Positions 25,758 to 32,617 of a stretch of DNA of 32,617 nucleotides are shown one piece after another. Position 1 is the stretch's first letter. Each line of letters begins with the position of its first letter. Both the position numbers and the translations under genes were made by a program. The notes under the pieces were generated by a model. That model saw only the letters and a program-made list of their open reading frames with translations, was not told where the DNA came from and made no database searches. The DNA lies in NCBI GenBank assembly GCA_003156975.1, contig PMIE01000100.1, positions 1-32,617 on the forward strand. The letters run 5' to 3'. Source of the stretch: Chloroflexota bacterium. Lineage in GTDB: Bacteria > Chloroflexota > Limnocylindria > Limnocylindrales > CSP1-4.

Positions 25758-26861
25758 TCAGCCTGACGCGCCGACCGCGGCGAGCTGCGCGGCGGGCACC
25801 CGGTAGCGCCGCCATGTGGCGAGGCGCATGCAGATCAACGAGAACGCCAGAATCGCCAGCCCAAAGATGGCGCCCTGCCCGCCCGGCATCGGCACGATCA
25901 GCAAGGTGGACGTGAATTCGACCGCGATCAGCACGTAGAGAATGCGGACGATGACGTCGCGCGACATGCGCGTACAGAGCAGCGCTCCGGCCGGCGCCCC
26001 GACCGCCACGACCGGCACCGCGGCCAGCCACATGTCCACGACGGGGCCGCGGAAGTCGGCCATCACCAGCGCGTGAGTGGCGAATCCGGTCCACGTCACG
26101 ACCGTCAGCAGCACCACCGTGGTCGGCGTCACGACGCGCTCGCAGACTCGGAAGCCCAGGACCAGCAGGACGAACATGATCGTGTTCTCGCCCACCGCCG
26201 CGAGTCCCGACAGCAGGCCGCCGAGGAGGCCCGCTCCCATCAGGGCGGCGAGTTCGCCACGCCCGCACAGCTCGATGCAGTCGCGCCGATCCGGGGCGAA
26301 CCGGCGGCTGATCCAGAGCGCCAGGCCCAGGCTGACGAGGATCGCGGTGAAGAGCAGCCGGACCGTGGAGCTCTGAAGCCGCGGCGCGATGAAGACGCAC
26401 GACACGAAGACGCCGACCATCGCGGCCGGCGCCCCGAACCGGATGGCCCGCCACTCCAACGGCACCCGATTGCGGACGATGGTGATGGTCGCGCAACCCA
26501 TGCCCACGCTCTGGATGGCGAAGGAGAAGAGGCGGGCCTGGTCGGCCGGCACGGACAGGACCTTCGTGAGCACCGGGAAGCCAACGGCACCGCCGCCTTC
26601 GGACGTCCCGCCGCCAACCAGCGATCCGAAGACCATCGTCAGGGAGACGCGCCAGTTCGTGGCGACTGCCTCCAGGGCGCGGTCGCCGCCGAGGATCAGC
26701 CAGCACAGGAAGACGGTGATGCCCAGGGCCGCATTGGTCCGCAGCATCGGCCCCAACGCCGGCCGCGGGGTTGGCGGCGCCGACGGGCGCGTGCTGGCCT
26801 GAACCGTGCTTGCTGTCACGGGCGGAATTCTGGCAGAGGCGCGGCTGCGTTGCCGGCTCAC
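25758..26861 (-). CDS. TauE/SafE-family permease
   Basis: 367 residues from a GTG at 26861 with GAGG upstream; a later start near residue 39 (MLRTNAAL) would remove a Pro/Ser-rich tail. Eight or so membrane helices are visible. The family pattern 'VFGSLVGGGTSEGGGAVGFPVLTKVL' lies near residues 78-105, and its pseudo-repeat 'MGAGLLGGLLSGLAAVGENTIMFVLLVLGF' near 205-235. TauE/SafE proteins move sulfite, sulfonates or organic anions across the inner membrane; the substrate here is unknown. The gene lies on the opposite strand between the UnbV-like and UnbU-like genes, converging on the first and diverging from the second. Confidence 0.85.
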   Translation of the reverse strand: MSRQRSRASARIPPVTASTVQASTRPSAPPTPRPALGPMLRTNAALGITVFLCWLILGGDRALEAVATNWRVSLTMVFGSLVGGGTSEGGGAVGFPVLTKVLSVPADQARLFSFAIQSVGMGCATITIVRNRVPLEWRAIRFGAPAAMVGVFVSCVFIAPRLQSSTVRLLFTAILVSLGLALWISRRFAPDRRDCIELCGRGELAALMGAGLLGGLLSGLAAVGENTIMFVLLVLGFRVCERVVTPTTVVLLTVVTWTGFATHALVMADFRGPVVDMWLAAVPVVAVGAPAGALLCTRMSRDVIVRILYVLIAVEFTSTLLIVPMPGGQGAIFGLAILAFSLICMRLATWRRYRVPAAQLAAVGASG

Positions 26862-27028
26862 CGCACCAACCTCGGGGGCCGCCCGGACGCCGAATCCGGT
26901 CCGACCTCATGCCTATACTTCTCCCCGCCGACCGCCCGGGCGACTTCCCGGCGGCACGGAACGGCCGCTGACGGGTGCGGCCGACCGCTCGAACTTCATT
27001 CAACGGGGACGTGTCGGGAGGACGACTG

Positions 27029-28609
27029 GTGGAGAGGACGATTTCGCTTGGCGGCAAGCAGTATCCGGTGATCCTGCCGAGCATCCGCGACCCGCGACTG
27101 GGTATCGCGGCCGTCGTCTGGAGCCTTCACGTCCTCGGCCAGCTGGTGCTCCACTGGCCCCTCAGCGTGTGGCAGATCCTCGCCGCGGTCCTGACGTGCG
27201 CGGTCATCGAGATGGCCGTCACGTTCCGGCGCACCCGCGTCTTCGTGTTCCCCGGAAGCGCCCTCCTCACGGGCAGCGGCGTGGCGCTACTCATGCGCGT
27301 CGTCGGCACGCCCGCGAACCAGCCCTGGGCCACGAACGATCTCTACATGTTCGCTGGCGTGGCCGCGTTCTCCCTGGTCCAGAAATACGTCATCCGATAT
27401 CACGGCAGGAACCTGTTCAACCCGTCCAACGTGGGCCTGGTGGTCGCGTTCCTGATCTTCGGGAACAGCCGCCTGGAGCCGCTCAACCTGTGGTGGGCGC
27501 CGCTCAACGTCTGGATGATCATCGCCTACGCGGTCATCCTCGTCGGGGGAACGTACGTGATCTGGCGCGCGAAGGTATGGACGTTGTCGGTGACGTTCTT
27601 CATCTCGTTCGCCATCCTCCAGGCGATCGTGGCGAGCTCCGGCCATTGCATGACCGCCAACTGGGCGTTTGCTCCGGTGTGCGGCGCGGACTACTACCGG
27701 ATCGTCATCTTGTCGCCCGAACTCTTCATCTACGCCTTCTTCATGGTCACCGATCCGCCGACCGTGCCAAGCGGCCGCGTGGCACGGGTCGCGTTCGCCA
27801 TGTTCGCGGCCGTCTCCGCGACGCTGCTGATGGCGCCCCAGACCAACGAGTTCGGGACCAAGGTCGCCCTCCTCGGCGGGCTCACGATCCTGCTCGTCAC
27901 CCGCCCGATCTTCGAACGCCTTCTGCCCGAGAAGGGTTCGGCGGCCGACACGCTCAAGGCCTTCGGCAACCAACTCGTGACCGGCGGCCGCCCGGGCCTG
28001 CTTCGACCTGTCGCGAGCATCGGAGCCATGGCCCTGATTCTCGCCGTCGTCGGTACGGGCGTCGTCTACGCCGGTACTCCGGCTCGCACGCCTGCCGCGC
28101 CGGACATGACCGAGGTCCTGAACGGGCTCCAGCAACCGATCGACCCGGGGACGCTCCCACCGATCACCGTCAACCAGTCGGTCAAGGATTGGGATCACGA
28201 GATCGCGGACAGCGCGCCCCAACTCCTGGCGGTCCTGGCCCAGAACCTCCAGATCGAGAACCAGGCGATGCTCCACCTGGACTCGAACCTCCTCACCGCC
28301 GTCGACCATGGCGACCGGCTGGATGAGATGCGGGCTCGGGTGAAGGACACCACCTCGACGGGCAAGTGCGTCATCGACGTCTACAAGTTCGACTCCGTGA
28401 ACGTGACCCTGATCGTGCCGTTTGGCGTCCAGTCGGGGTTGAGCCTTGGCTTCAATGCGCGCGGCTCGGTCACCCACGAGACCTACGACTCGGCTAGCAA
28501 GCTCATCTCGACACAGTCGTCCCAGTTTGCCAACACGTTTGCCATCCGCCGGGCGACCGGAGCGCGCTGGCTCAACGTGGCCGTGCTTCCGCCTGGGACC
28601 GGCTCGTGA
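27029..28609 (+). CDS. UnbU-like membrane protein related to RnfD/NqrB
   Basis: The start is the GTG at 27029: GGGAGGA ends six bases before it. This gives 526 residues; an upstream in-frame GTG lacks such a site. The first 350 residues hold about ten membrane helices with RnfD/NqrB hallmarks: SALLTG (77-82), LFNPSNVG (129-136) and FMVTDPPT (238-245). The SGAT motif whose Thr binds FMN covalently in NqrB/RnfD is not seen, so a flavin bound that way is unlikely. After the last helix (about 328-348) comes an extracytoplasmic domain of about 175 residues. UnbU-type proteins accompany UnbV-type ones in enediyne clusters; electron or ion transfer across the membrane is a guess from the fold. Confidence 0.82.
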   Translation: MERTISLGGKQYPVILPSIRDPRLGIAAVVWSLHVLGQLVLHWPLSVWQILAAVLTCAVIEMAVTFRRTRVFVFPGSALLTGSGVALLMRVVGTPANQPWATNDLYMFAGVAAFSLVQKYVIRYHGRNLFNPSNVGLVVAFLIFGNSRLEPLNLWWAPLNVWMIIAYAVILVGGTYVIWRAKVWTLSVTFFISFAILQAIVASSGHCMTANWAFAPVCGADYYRIVILSPELFIYAFFMVTDPPTVPSGRVARVAFAMFAAVSATLLMAPQTNEFGTKVALLGGLTILLVTRPIFERLLPEKGSAADTLKAFGNQLVTGGRPGLLRPVASIGAMALILAVVGTGVVYAGTPARTPAAPDMTEVLNGLQQPIDPGTLPPITVNQSVKDWDHEIADSAPQLLAVLAQNLQIENQAMLHLDSNLLTAVDHGDRLDEMRARVKDTTSTGKCVIDVYKFDSVNVTLIVPFGVQSGLSLGFNARGSVTHETYDSASKLISTQSSQFANTFAIRRATGARWLNVAVLPPGTGS

Positions 28610-28800
28610 GCCAGCGTTGGTCGAAGCAGGCTGGCTTAGGCGAGGCGGCGGGCTTTGCGGACGTCTCGATCCAGCCGACGCAGGTCATTCGGCGACCGAA
28701 TCTGCTGGCTCTAGCCGACCAGATCGATCCGGCTCTGGTCCCGGCCAACCTCGACAACGTGGCGACGGTGAGCGCGCTCGACGGCCTGTTTGCGAGCTCT
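28606..28800 (+). pseudogene. Possible remnant of an arsenite-methyltransferase-like C-terminus
   Basis: Right after the UnbU-like gene (its stop lies inside GTGA) a short frame reads 'GEAAGFADVSIQPTQVI', then 'DPALVPANL' and 'ALDGLFASS'. ArsM-like SAM methyltransferases end with 'AGF.DV.I.PT...' and then '..G.FASAF.RA', so I read this as such a tail without its catalytic domain. The frame continues to 28941 but loses resemblance after FASS. There is no ribosome site of its own. The match is from memory of the family and could be chance. Confidence 0.35.
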
Positions 28801-28865
28801 CATCAGGGCGAGCAAGCCGGCCTGAGCCGGCGGCAGCCGGGCGTGCGCTGCTCCCCAACGAAGTC

Positions 28866-28899
28866 GATGCCGGCTCGATCTTCCGATCGGGCCGGCATC
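28866..28899. promoter_or_regulatory. Very strong 15-bp hairpin before the Cys-rich miniprotein
   Basis: GATGCCGGCTCGATC (28866-28880), loop TTCC, then GATCGGGCCGGCATC (28885-28899). All 15 positions pair, one as G-U. It is the strongest dyad I found in the window. It could end transcription from the UnbU-like gene 257 bases upstream or act as an operator for the next gene, since it overlaps a possible -35 element. Confidence 0.7.
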
Positions 28900-28909
28900 T
28901 GGCTACAGT
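28881..28909 (+). promoter_or_regulatory. Possible promoter of the Cys-rich miniprotein
   Basis: TTCCGA (28881-28886) and TACAGT (28904-28909) are separated by 17 bases, acceptable as -35/-10 hexamers though the -35 is weak. The start codon follows 28 bases later. The -35 falls in the loop and right arm of the hairpin. Confidence 0.3.
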
Positions 28910-28937
28910 GGGGAAGTACGGTCAGTAGGGGAGCGCG

Positions 28938-29159
28938 ATGAGCACGCCACAGGATCCATCGGGCACTTCGATCAAGGGTTCGCTGGTCGCCGCCATCTTG
29001 GGCGGGATGCTCGCTGTTGGCCTGGTCGCGGCGCTAGCGATCTGGCTGATGCCCAAGATCATGCCCCGGATGATGGCCTCGGGCGATTGCTCCGAGCGTA
29101 TGCGCGAATGCATGGAGAAGTGCGGCTGCGGCCCGTCCAAGGATGACCCCGAAGACTGA
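28938..29159 (+). CDS. 73-aa Cys-rich single-pass membrane protein
   Basis: AGGGGAG lies just before the ATG. The product has a short polar N-terminus, one transmembrane helix at about residues 14-38 (LVAAILGGMLAVGLVAALAI...) and a tail with four cysteines: 'SGDCSERMRECMEKCGCGP'. The spacing CxxxxxxCxxxCxC and nearby Met residues (MPKIMPRMM) suggest metal binding or disulfides. Topology is not certain; a positive patch after the helix (PKIMPR) would favour a cytoplasmic tail. Small membrane proteins of this kind are easily missed. It appears to be monocistronic behind the strong hairpin. Function unknown. Confidence 0.75.
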   Translation: MSTPQDPSGTSIKGSLVAAILGGMLAVGLVAALAIWLMPKIMPRMMASGDCSERMRECMEKCGCGPSKDDPED

Positions 29160-29564
29160 GCGGATCCGCAGTCACACCGACTTCACGAGCGCAAGGTCCT
29201 GCGGCAGAATTCCGTCTGCTAGCTGACCCGCACGTCGAGCTTATCGGCGACGACTCGCGCCGCCACGCGCAGGCACGTGTGGCAATGCGATACAGCCACG
29301 TCGTCAGCGCCACGAGGTCTCGAAGAGAATCGATGCCTCGATACGCCCGCAGGAAGGTCGACAGCCGCCGTCACAACCACCGCAGAAGCCGAATCTGGGA
29401 CATTCAGGTCGGGCGGTTCGGGATCACCCTCGATCGGGGATGGCCACAAGGTCTCGCAAGGACCAGAGGGAAGATCGAAACGAGCGTGGGAGGAGACGCT
29501 CGGAAAGCCCACCTACTCGAATGGTCGCGGCGAGAGGAGTCGGGCCTCCGGCCTCTTCGCCCCG
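29160..29564. other. Intergenic region without a supported gene
   Basis: The small membrane gene is followed directly by a 10-bp palindrome GCGGATCCGC (29160-29169). A 97-codon minus-strand frame (29219-29512) and an overlapping plus-strand frame are open, but neither has a good ribosome site or a product I know. The right end holds the hairpin at 29529. Confidence 0.4.
29529..29561 (-). terminator. Hairpin after the acylphosphatase gene
   Basis: GGCGAGAGG (29529-29537) pairs with CCTCTTCGCC (29552-29561) with one bulged T: nine pairs. It begins three bases after the acylphosphatase stop in the direction of transcription, the right place to end the delta-prime/acylphosphatase transcript. There is no U-tract. 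Its left arm also matches the tRNA-like repeat. Confidence 0.55.
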
Positions 29565-29870
29565 TCAGTCGCCGCGGTGACCCGCTGAACGGATCCCGAA
29601 GCTGCCCCAGTGGCCGGTGTACGGCAGCCAGTTCTCGGCGACATACTCCACGATCGCGGAGGCCGGGCCTTCGTGGAGAAGCTCGAGCAGATGCTCCAGG
29701 TCCGGACGGGGGCCCTCGGCGACGCAGCGGACGGCGCCGTCCTGCTCGTTCGAAACCCAGCCGGTGAGGCCGAGATGTTGGGCGTGGGAGACGACGTAGT
29801 AGCGGAAGCCGACGCCGTGGACGCGACCGGTGACGGTGGCCTCGAGGCGGGCCATCTCGGGGCGGCTCAT
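29565..29870 (-). CDS. acyP: Acylphosphatase
   Basis: 101 residues, close to the family's usual 90-100. The fold's signature is complete: 'VTGRVHGVGFRYYV' contains the phosphate-binding loop with catalytic R23, and 'LTGWVSNEQDGAVRCVAEG' carries catalytic N41. The enzyme hydrolyses acyl phosphates such as acetyl phosphate and carbamoyl phosphate in the cytoplasm. The C-terminus (WGSFGIRSAG) is the last strand, somewhat altered. The ATG at 29870 is ten bases after the stop of the delta-prime gene, so the two are likely co-transcribed; no functional link is known. Confidence 0.95.
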   Translation of the reverse strand: MSRPEMARLEATVTGRVHGVGFRYYVVSHAQHLGLTGWVSNEQDGAVRCVAEGPRPDLEHLLELLHEGPASAIVEYVAENWLPYTGHWGSFGIRSAGHRGD

Positions 29871-29880
29871 CGACGCCCGC

Positions 29881-31140
29881 TCATCGGCGGCGGCTCCCCG
29901 CCGGACCCGCGCCCGACTGCCCCGCCGCCCCGGTCCCGGCCTGCGGCGCCACGTGCGGCCAGCTCAGAGCCAGCACGTCCAGCGCCAGTTCGGAGTTGAC
30001 GTTGTCGTCCAGCTGAGTGGCGATCGCGGCAAGCTGCGCCTGGAAGGCTGAGAGGGCCGCGACCGGGACGGCCCCTGCAATGGCCGGCAGGTCGTCGATC
30101 AGTTCCATCTCCCGGATACGCCTTGGACCCCCCGCCCGAGCTACCGCAAGGTCCCGCCCGACCGAAGCCCATACGCCGATCAGCGTCGTGGCGGCGGAGC
30201 GCTTGTCTGCAGCAGCCATCTTGGGCGCCGCATCTGCTGCCGCGCCGTCGGCCTCATCGGGCTCTGCGGCCGCGACCGCGGCTGCCTTGCCCTTGCGGCC
30301 CCGTTTGGTTGGGGCCGCCACGCCGTCGTCGGCGACGGATCCATTCCCGCGCCCCTCATCCAGCGCAGCGTCGAGCGCCACGGCGGACTTCGTGAGCTCC
30401 CGGATCGTCGCCAGCCGCGTCTGCCGCCCCGCGCCGACCATGTCGAGGATGCCCCGCGCAATCTCGCCGCGGAGCCGTTCCGCGTCGGCCGAACGCGCAT
30501 AGGCCAGGGCCAATCCGGGCCGGCCTTCGGCAAGCCGGGCAAGGCGGGCGGCCCGCGGAGCGTCGGCGGCGCCGAGTTCGCCCAACCAGCGTTCGATCTC
30601 CCGTCCTCCGGCCGCTCCCAGCCGGACTCGGACGCAGCGCGACCGAACGGTCGGCAGCAGGCACTCTTCGTCGTCGGCGCAGAGGATGATCGTGACCCCG
30701 GGCGGCGGTTCCTCGAGCATCTTGAGGAGTGCGTTCTGGGCGTCTTCGTTGAGGCGATGAGCCTGCTCGATGATCGCGACGCGCGCGCCGCCCTCAGCGG
30801 GCAGGAGCGACAGTTCGCCCAGCAGATGCCGGACGGTGCCCGGATCCGGGCGCGAGGAGTCGCCGATCTTGACCTGGCGGCCGGCGCCTTCAGGGGCGAG
30901 CCGGTGCAGGTCCGGGTGATTTCCCGAGGCCACCTGGCGGCAGCCCCTACAGCCACGGCACGGCCGCGCGCTTGGGTCCGGGTCGTTGCACAGAAGGCCC
31001 GCGGCCAGGTCCAGGGCGAGCGTCGTCTTCCCCACCGAGCCGGGCCCGACAAAGATGACGGCGTGAGGCGCCTGGCCGAGGATCATCGAGGCGACCTCGG
31101 CCAGGGCGCGGGGTTGACCGCGCGTCGCGGCGTTCTTCAT
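29881..31140 (-). CDS. holB: DNA polymerase III subunit delta' (clamp loader)
   Basis: 419 residues. It is part of the clamp loader that places the sliding clamp on DNA. An AAA+ domain carries Walker A GPGSVGKTT (32-40), a zinc knuckle at C51, C61, C64 and C67, 'VAIIEQAHRLNEDAQNALLKMLEEPP' (121-146) and the SRC motif (167-169). The Walker B acidic pair is altered (IIEQA), as is common for delta', which need not hydrolyse ATP. Walker A being intact means it could also be a DnaX-like paralogue, but the length and lack of tau domains favour delta'. Residues about 255-310 are a Lys/Ala/Asp-rich linker inserted before the C-terminal helical domain. The C-terminus is Gly/Ala-rich and disordered. 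Confidence 0.88.
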   Translation of the reverse strand: MKNAATRGQPRALAEVASMILGQAPHAVIFVGPGSVGKTTLALDLAAGLLCNDPDPSARPCRGCRGCRQVASGNHPDLHRLAPEGAGRQVKIGDSSRPDPGTVRHLLGELSLLPAEGGARVAIIEQAHRLNEDAQNALLKMLEEPPPGVTIILCADDEECLLPTVRSRCVRVRLGAAGGREIERWLGELGAADAPRAARLARLAEGRPGLALAYARSADAERLRGEIARGILDMVGAGRQTRLATIRELTKSAVALDAALDEGRGNGSVADDGVAAPTKRGRKGKAAAVAAAEPDEADGAAADAAPKMAAADKRSAATTLIGVWASVGRDLAVARAGGPRRIREMELIDDLPAIAGAVPVAALSAFQAQLAAIATQLDDNVNSELALDVLALSWPHVAPQAGTGAAGQSGAGPAGSRRR

Positions 31141-31185
31141 GGCAGGTGCGGCGGGTTGCGGCCGCGCAGAGGCGGAAGCCTCCGG

Positions 31186-32616
31186 CTAGTCGCCGGCCGG
31201 CTCGCCACCCTCGGCGATCGCTTCACCCGCGGCCTCGGCGGCAGCGGCAGTCCTCTTGCGCGCCGGAGCACGCTTCTTGGGAGCTGCCGGCGCTGCGTCA
31301 ACGCCACTGGCTTCGGCGCTTGCCTCGACACTCGCCTCGGCCGGCTTGCGGCGGCTGCGGCTGGCGGGCTTGGCCTTTTCGACGGGAGCCTCGCTTATCT
31401 CGGATGGGGCGGCGGCTTCGCCACTCGCCTCGGCCGGCTTGCGACGGCTGCGGCCGGCTGGCTTGGCCTTTTCGACGGGAGCCTCGCCCATTTGGGCGGC
31501 AGTGGCCTCATCGGCGGGAGCCGACTCGCTGCGAGACGGCCGGCTCAGCTTCGTGGAGAGCTGGGCTCGGAGAAGCTCCTCGAGCTCCGGCGGGACCTCG
31601 CTCCACGGCTCGGACGAGTCCCGGCCCATCGGCCGCGGCGTAACTACGCCACGACGCTGCTGCGGCAACGGCTGACGCACCGGCCGATCGTCTCGACGCC
31701 GCGGCTGCGACGGCGACTGCGATTGCGACTGGCGAGCCGGCTCGGGATAGCGCGACGACGTGCCGCGGGTCCCATAGCGCTCGCGGTCCATTGCCGACGC
31801 GTATGCGCTTCGAGCTCCACCTCGACCGCCTCCGCCCTGGCCGCGGCCGCCACGATTGGCACCGGCACCGGCACCGCTGCGGCGTCGCTCTGCCAGCAAG
31901 TACTCGGGGATCTCAGGCTCGGCGTAGTCGTCCTCATCGGAGGCGATAGGCGCAATGCGCGCCGGTCGGGTGTCCATGCCGATCTGGGAGTCCCACACCG
32001 ATCCGAACTGATTCGGGCGTGCGGCCGGCTTGGCTGCAACCTCGCCCTCTTCAAGCTCAGCCGCTTCGCCTTCTGCCGCTTCGCCTTCGGCACCTTCTCC
32101 GAGAACCTGCGAACGGCCGTGACCGCGACCGCGACCGCCACGGCGGCGGCGGCGATGACCGGCCTCGCCATCGGCTCCGGCCTCGGTGGCCTCGCCATCG
32201 GCGCCTTCGACGATCTCTTCGGCAGCCTCGATGAGCAACTCCTCATCGACCGGTCCCCCGGCTTCCGCGCCGGTCGCTCGGGACAGCTTCTCACCCGGCA
32301 GGGCAACCAGACGACCGCCGGCACGCGGCGCGGTCCTGCTGGCAACGCCTCGCGCTGCCGGCCTTGCGCTTCGGCCGTCGGCGGCCGCAACGGCGGCCAC
32401 CTCGTCCACGCCGTCGATCCGCCCGCCCCGGCTTCGACCGCGACCACGGCGTCCGCCGCGGCCTTCGGTCTGCTTGTCCGGGACTTCTGTCATCGAAAGA
32501 TCCTCGTCATCACCCGCGACGCGCCGTCCGGACCGCGAAGAATCGCGATCGACGCGGGCCACCTGTGTGATGTCGTAGAACGCATCCGCAACTTCGATCA
32601 GGTCCGAGCTGGTGTT
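31186..32616 (-). CDS. Low-complexity Arg/Ala/Glu-rich protein (open at right edge)
   Basis: The frame is open to the window edge, so the true start may lie outside. Inside the window an ATG at 32493 has a GAGGA site and gives about 435 residues, and a GTG at 32562 is also possible. The stretch upstream of 32493 reads as plausible helix ('SSDLIEVADAFYDITQ'), which argues for a longer protein. The rest is disordered: Arg/Gly boxes (GRGGRRGRGRSRGG), acidic stretches, 'EIPEYLLAERRR', Gln/Ser/Arg runs, and a Lys/Ala/Arg-rich tail with a duplicated 'APVEKAKPA(G/S)RSRRKPAEAS' block. RG-rich tails of this kind bind RNA in degradosome-type proteins; that is a suggestion only. It precedes holB by 45 bases. 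Confidence 0.65.
   Translation of the reverse strand, partial: NTSSDLIEVADAFYDITQVARVDRDSSRSGRRVAGDDEDLSMTEVPDKQTEGRGGRRGRGRSRGGRIDGVDEVAAVAAADGRSARPAARGVASRTAPRAGGRLVALPGEKLSRATGAEAGGPVDEELLIEAAEEIVEGADGEATEAGADGEAGHRRRRRGGRGRGHGRSQVLGEGAEGEAAEGEAAELEEGEVAAKPAARPNQFGSVWDSQIGMDTRPARIAPIASDEDDYAEPEIPEYLLAERRRSGAGAGANRGGRGQGGGGRGGARSAYASAMDRERYGTRGTSSRYPEPARQSQSQSPSQPRRRDDRPVRQPLPQQRRGVVTPRPMGRDSSEPWSEVPPELEELLRAQLSTKLSRPSRSESAPADEATAAQMGEAPVEKAKPAGRSRRKPAEASGEAAAPSEISEAPVEKAKPASRSRRKPAEASVEASAEASGVDAAPAAPKKRAPARKRTAAAAEAAGEAIAEGGEPAGD
31330..31488. repeat. 93-bp-period duplication in the low-complexity gene
   Basis: A 66-base block at 31330-31395 recurs at 31423-31488 with only a handful of differences. 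It is in frame (31 codons) and codes for the duplicated 'EKAKPA...RSRRKPAE' motif. The near identity points to a recent duplication. Confidence 0.8.
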
Positions 32617-32617
32617 G

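Noticed and set aside
29219-29512. 97-codon minus-strand gene
   Set aside because: The end ('HCHTCLRVAARVVADKLDV') looks somewhat protein-like, but the start has no good ribosome site and I cannot tie it to a family.
1-32617. CRISPR array, insertion sequence or integrase
   Set aside because: No regularly spaced short repeats with spacers, no terminal inverted repeats around a transposase-like frame, and no recombinase motifs were seen on either strand.

Overview
The window is high-GC (roughly two thirds G+C by eye) bacterial chromosome. It uses many GTG and TTG starts, has clear Shine-Dalgarno sites, and pairs neighbouring genes by 4-base ATGA/GTGA overlaps. Nothing here fixes the phylum. 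The mix of genes (PadR next to a HAAS-type membrane protein, an UnbV/UnbU-like pair, a DUF11 surface giant, many lipoproteins and secreted proteins) would fit a Chloroflexota or deep actinobacterial-type lineage; I hold that loosely.

Layout. 1-9238: the N-terminal 3,079 codons of one enormous secreted DUF11-repeat protein on the minus strand, running off the left edge. 9571-11054: three small genes (zinc-ribbon protein, 87-aa unknown, helical Ala/Lys-rich protein). 11058-13038: a minus-strand operon of three overlapping genes ending in an acyl-ACP thioesterase, with a PD-(D/E)XK-like protein in the middle. 13106-14776: an SDR lacking the usual active-site lysine, facing an EamA transporter. 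15019-17752: a lipoprotein and a zinc-ribbon membrane protein. 18137-19824: a PadR regulator translationally coupled to a HAAS-type membrane protein, behind an inverted-repeat operator. 20010-23430: an ECF sigma factor, its coupled membrane partner and a divergent PepSY-like lipoprotein, bracketed by two diverged direct repeats that look like tRNA 3' ends. 23988-28609: UnbV-like (FG-GAP/ASPIC) and UnbU-like (RnfD/NqrB-related) genes on the plus strand with a TauE/SafE permease gene between them on the minus strand. 28606-29159: a remnant resembling the tail of an arsenite-methyltransferase-like protein, a very strong hairpin and a 73-aa Cys-rich membrane protein. 29565-32616: acylphosphatase, DNA polymerase III delta-prime and a low-complexity Arg/Ala/Glu-rich protein open at the right edge.

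How it works together. Most of the window is cell-envelope biology: surface adhesin-like giant, lipoproteins, sigma/anti-sigma-like signalling, PadR-controlled membrane protein and ion permeases. The least explained part is the UnbV/UnbU pair without any enediyne synthase in the window, with a permease and a Cys-rich miniprotein beside it. The next is the sigma-factor cassette lying between tRNA-like direct repeats. No tRNA or rRNA gene, CRISPR array, transposase or integrase was found.
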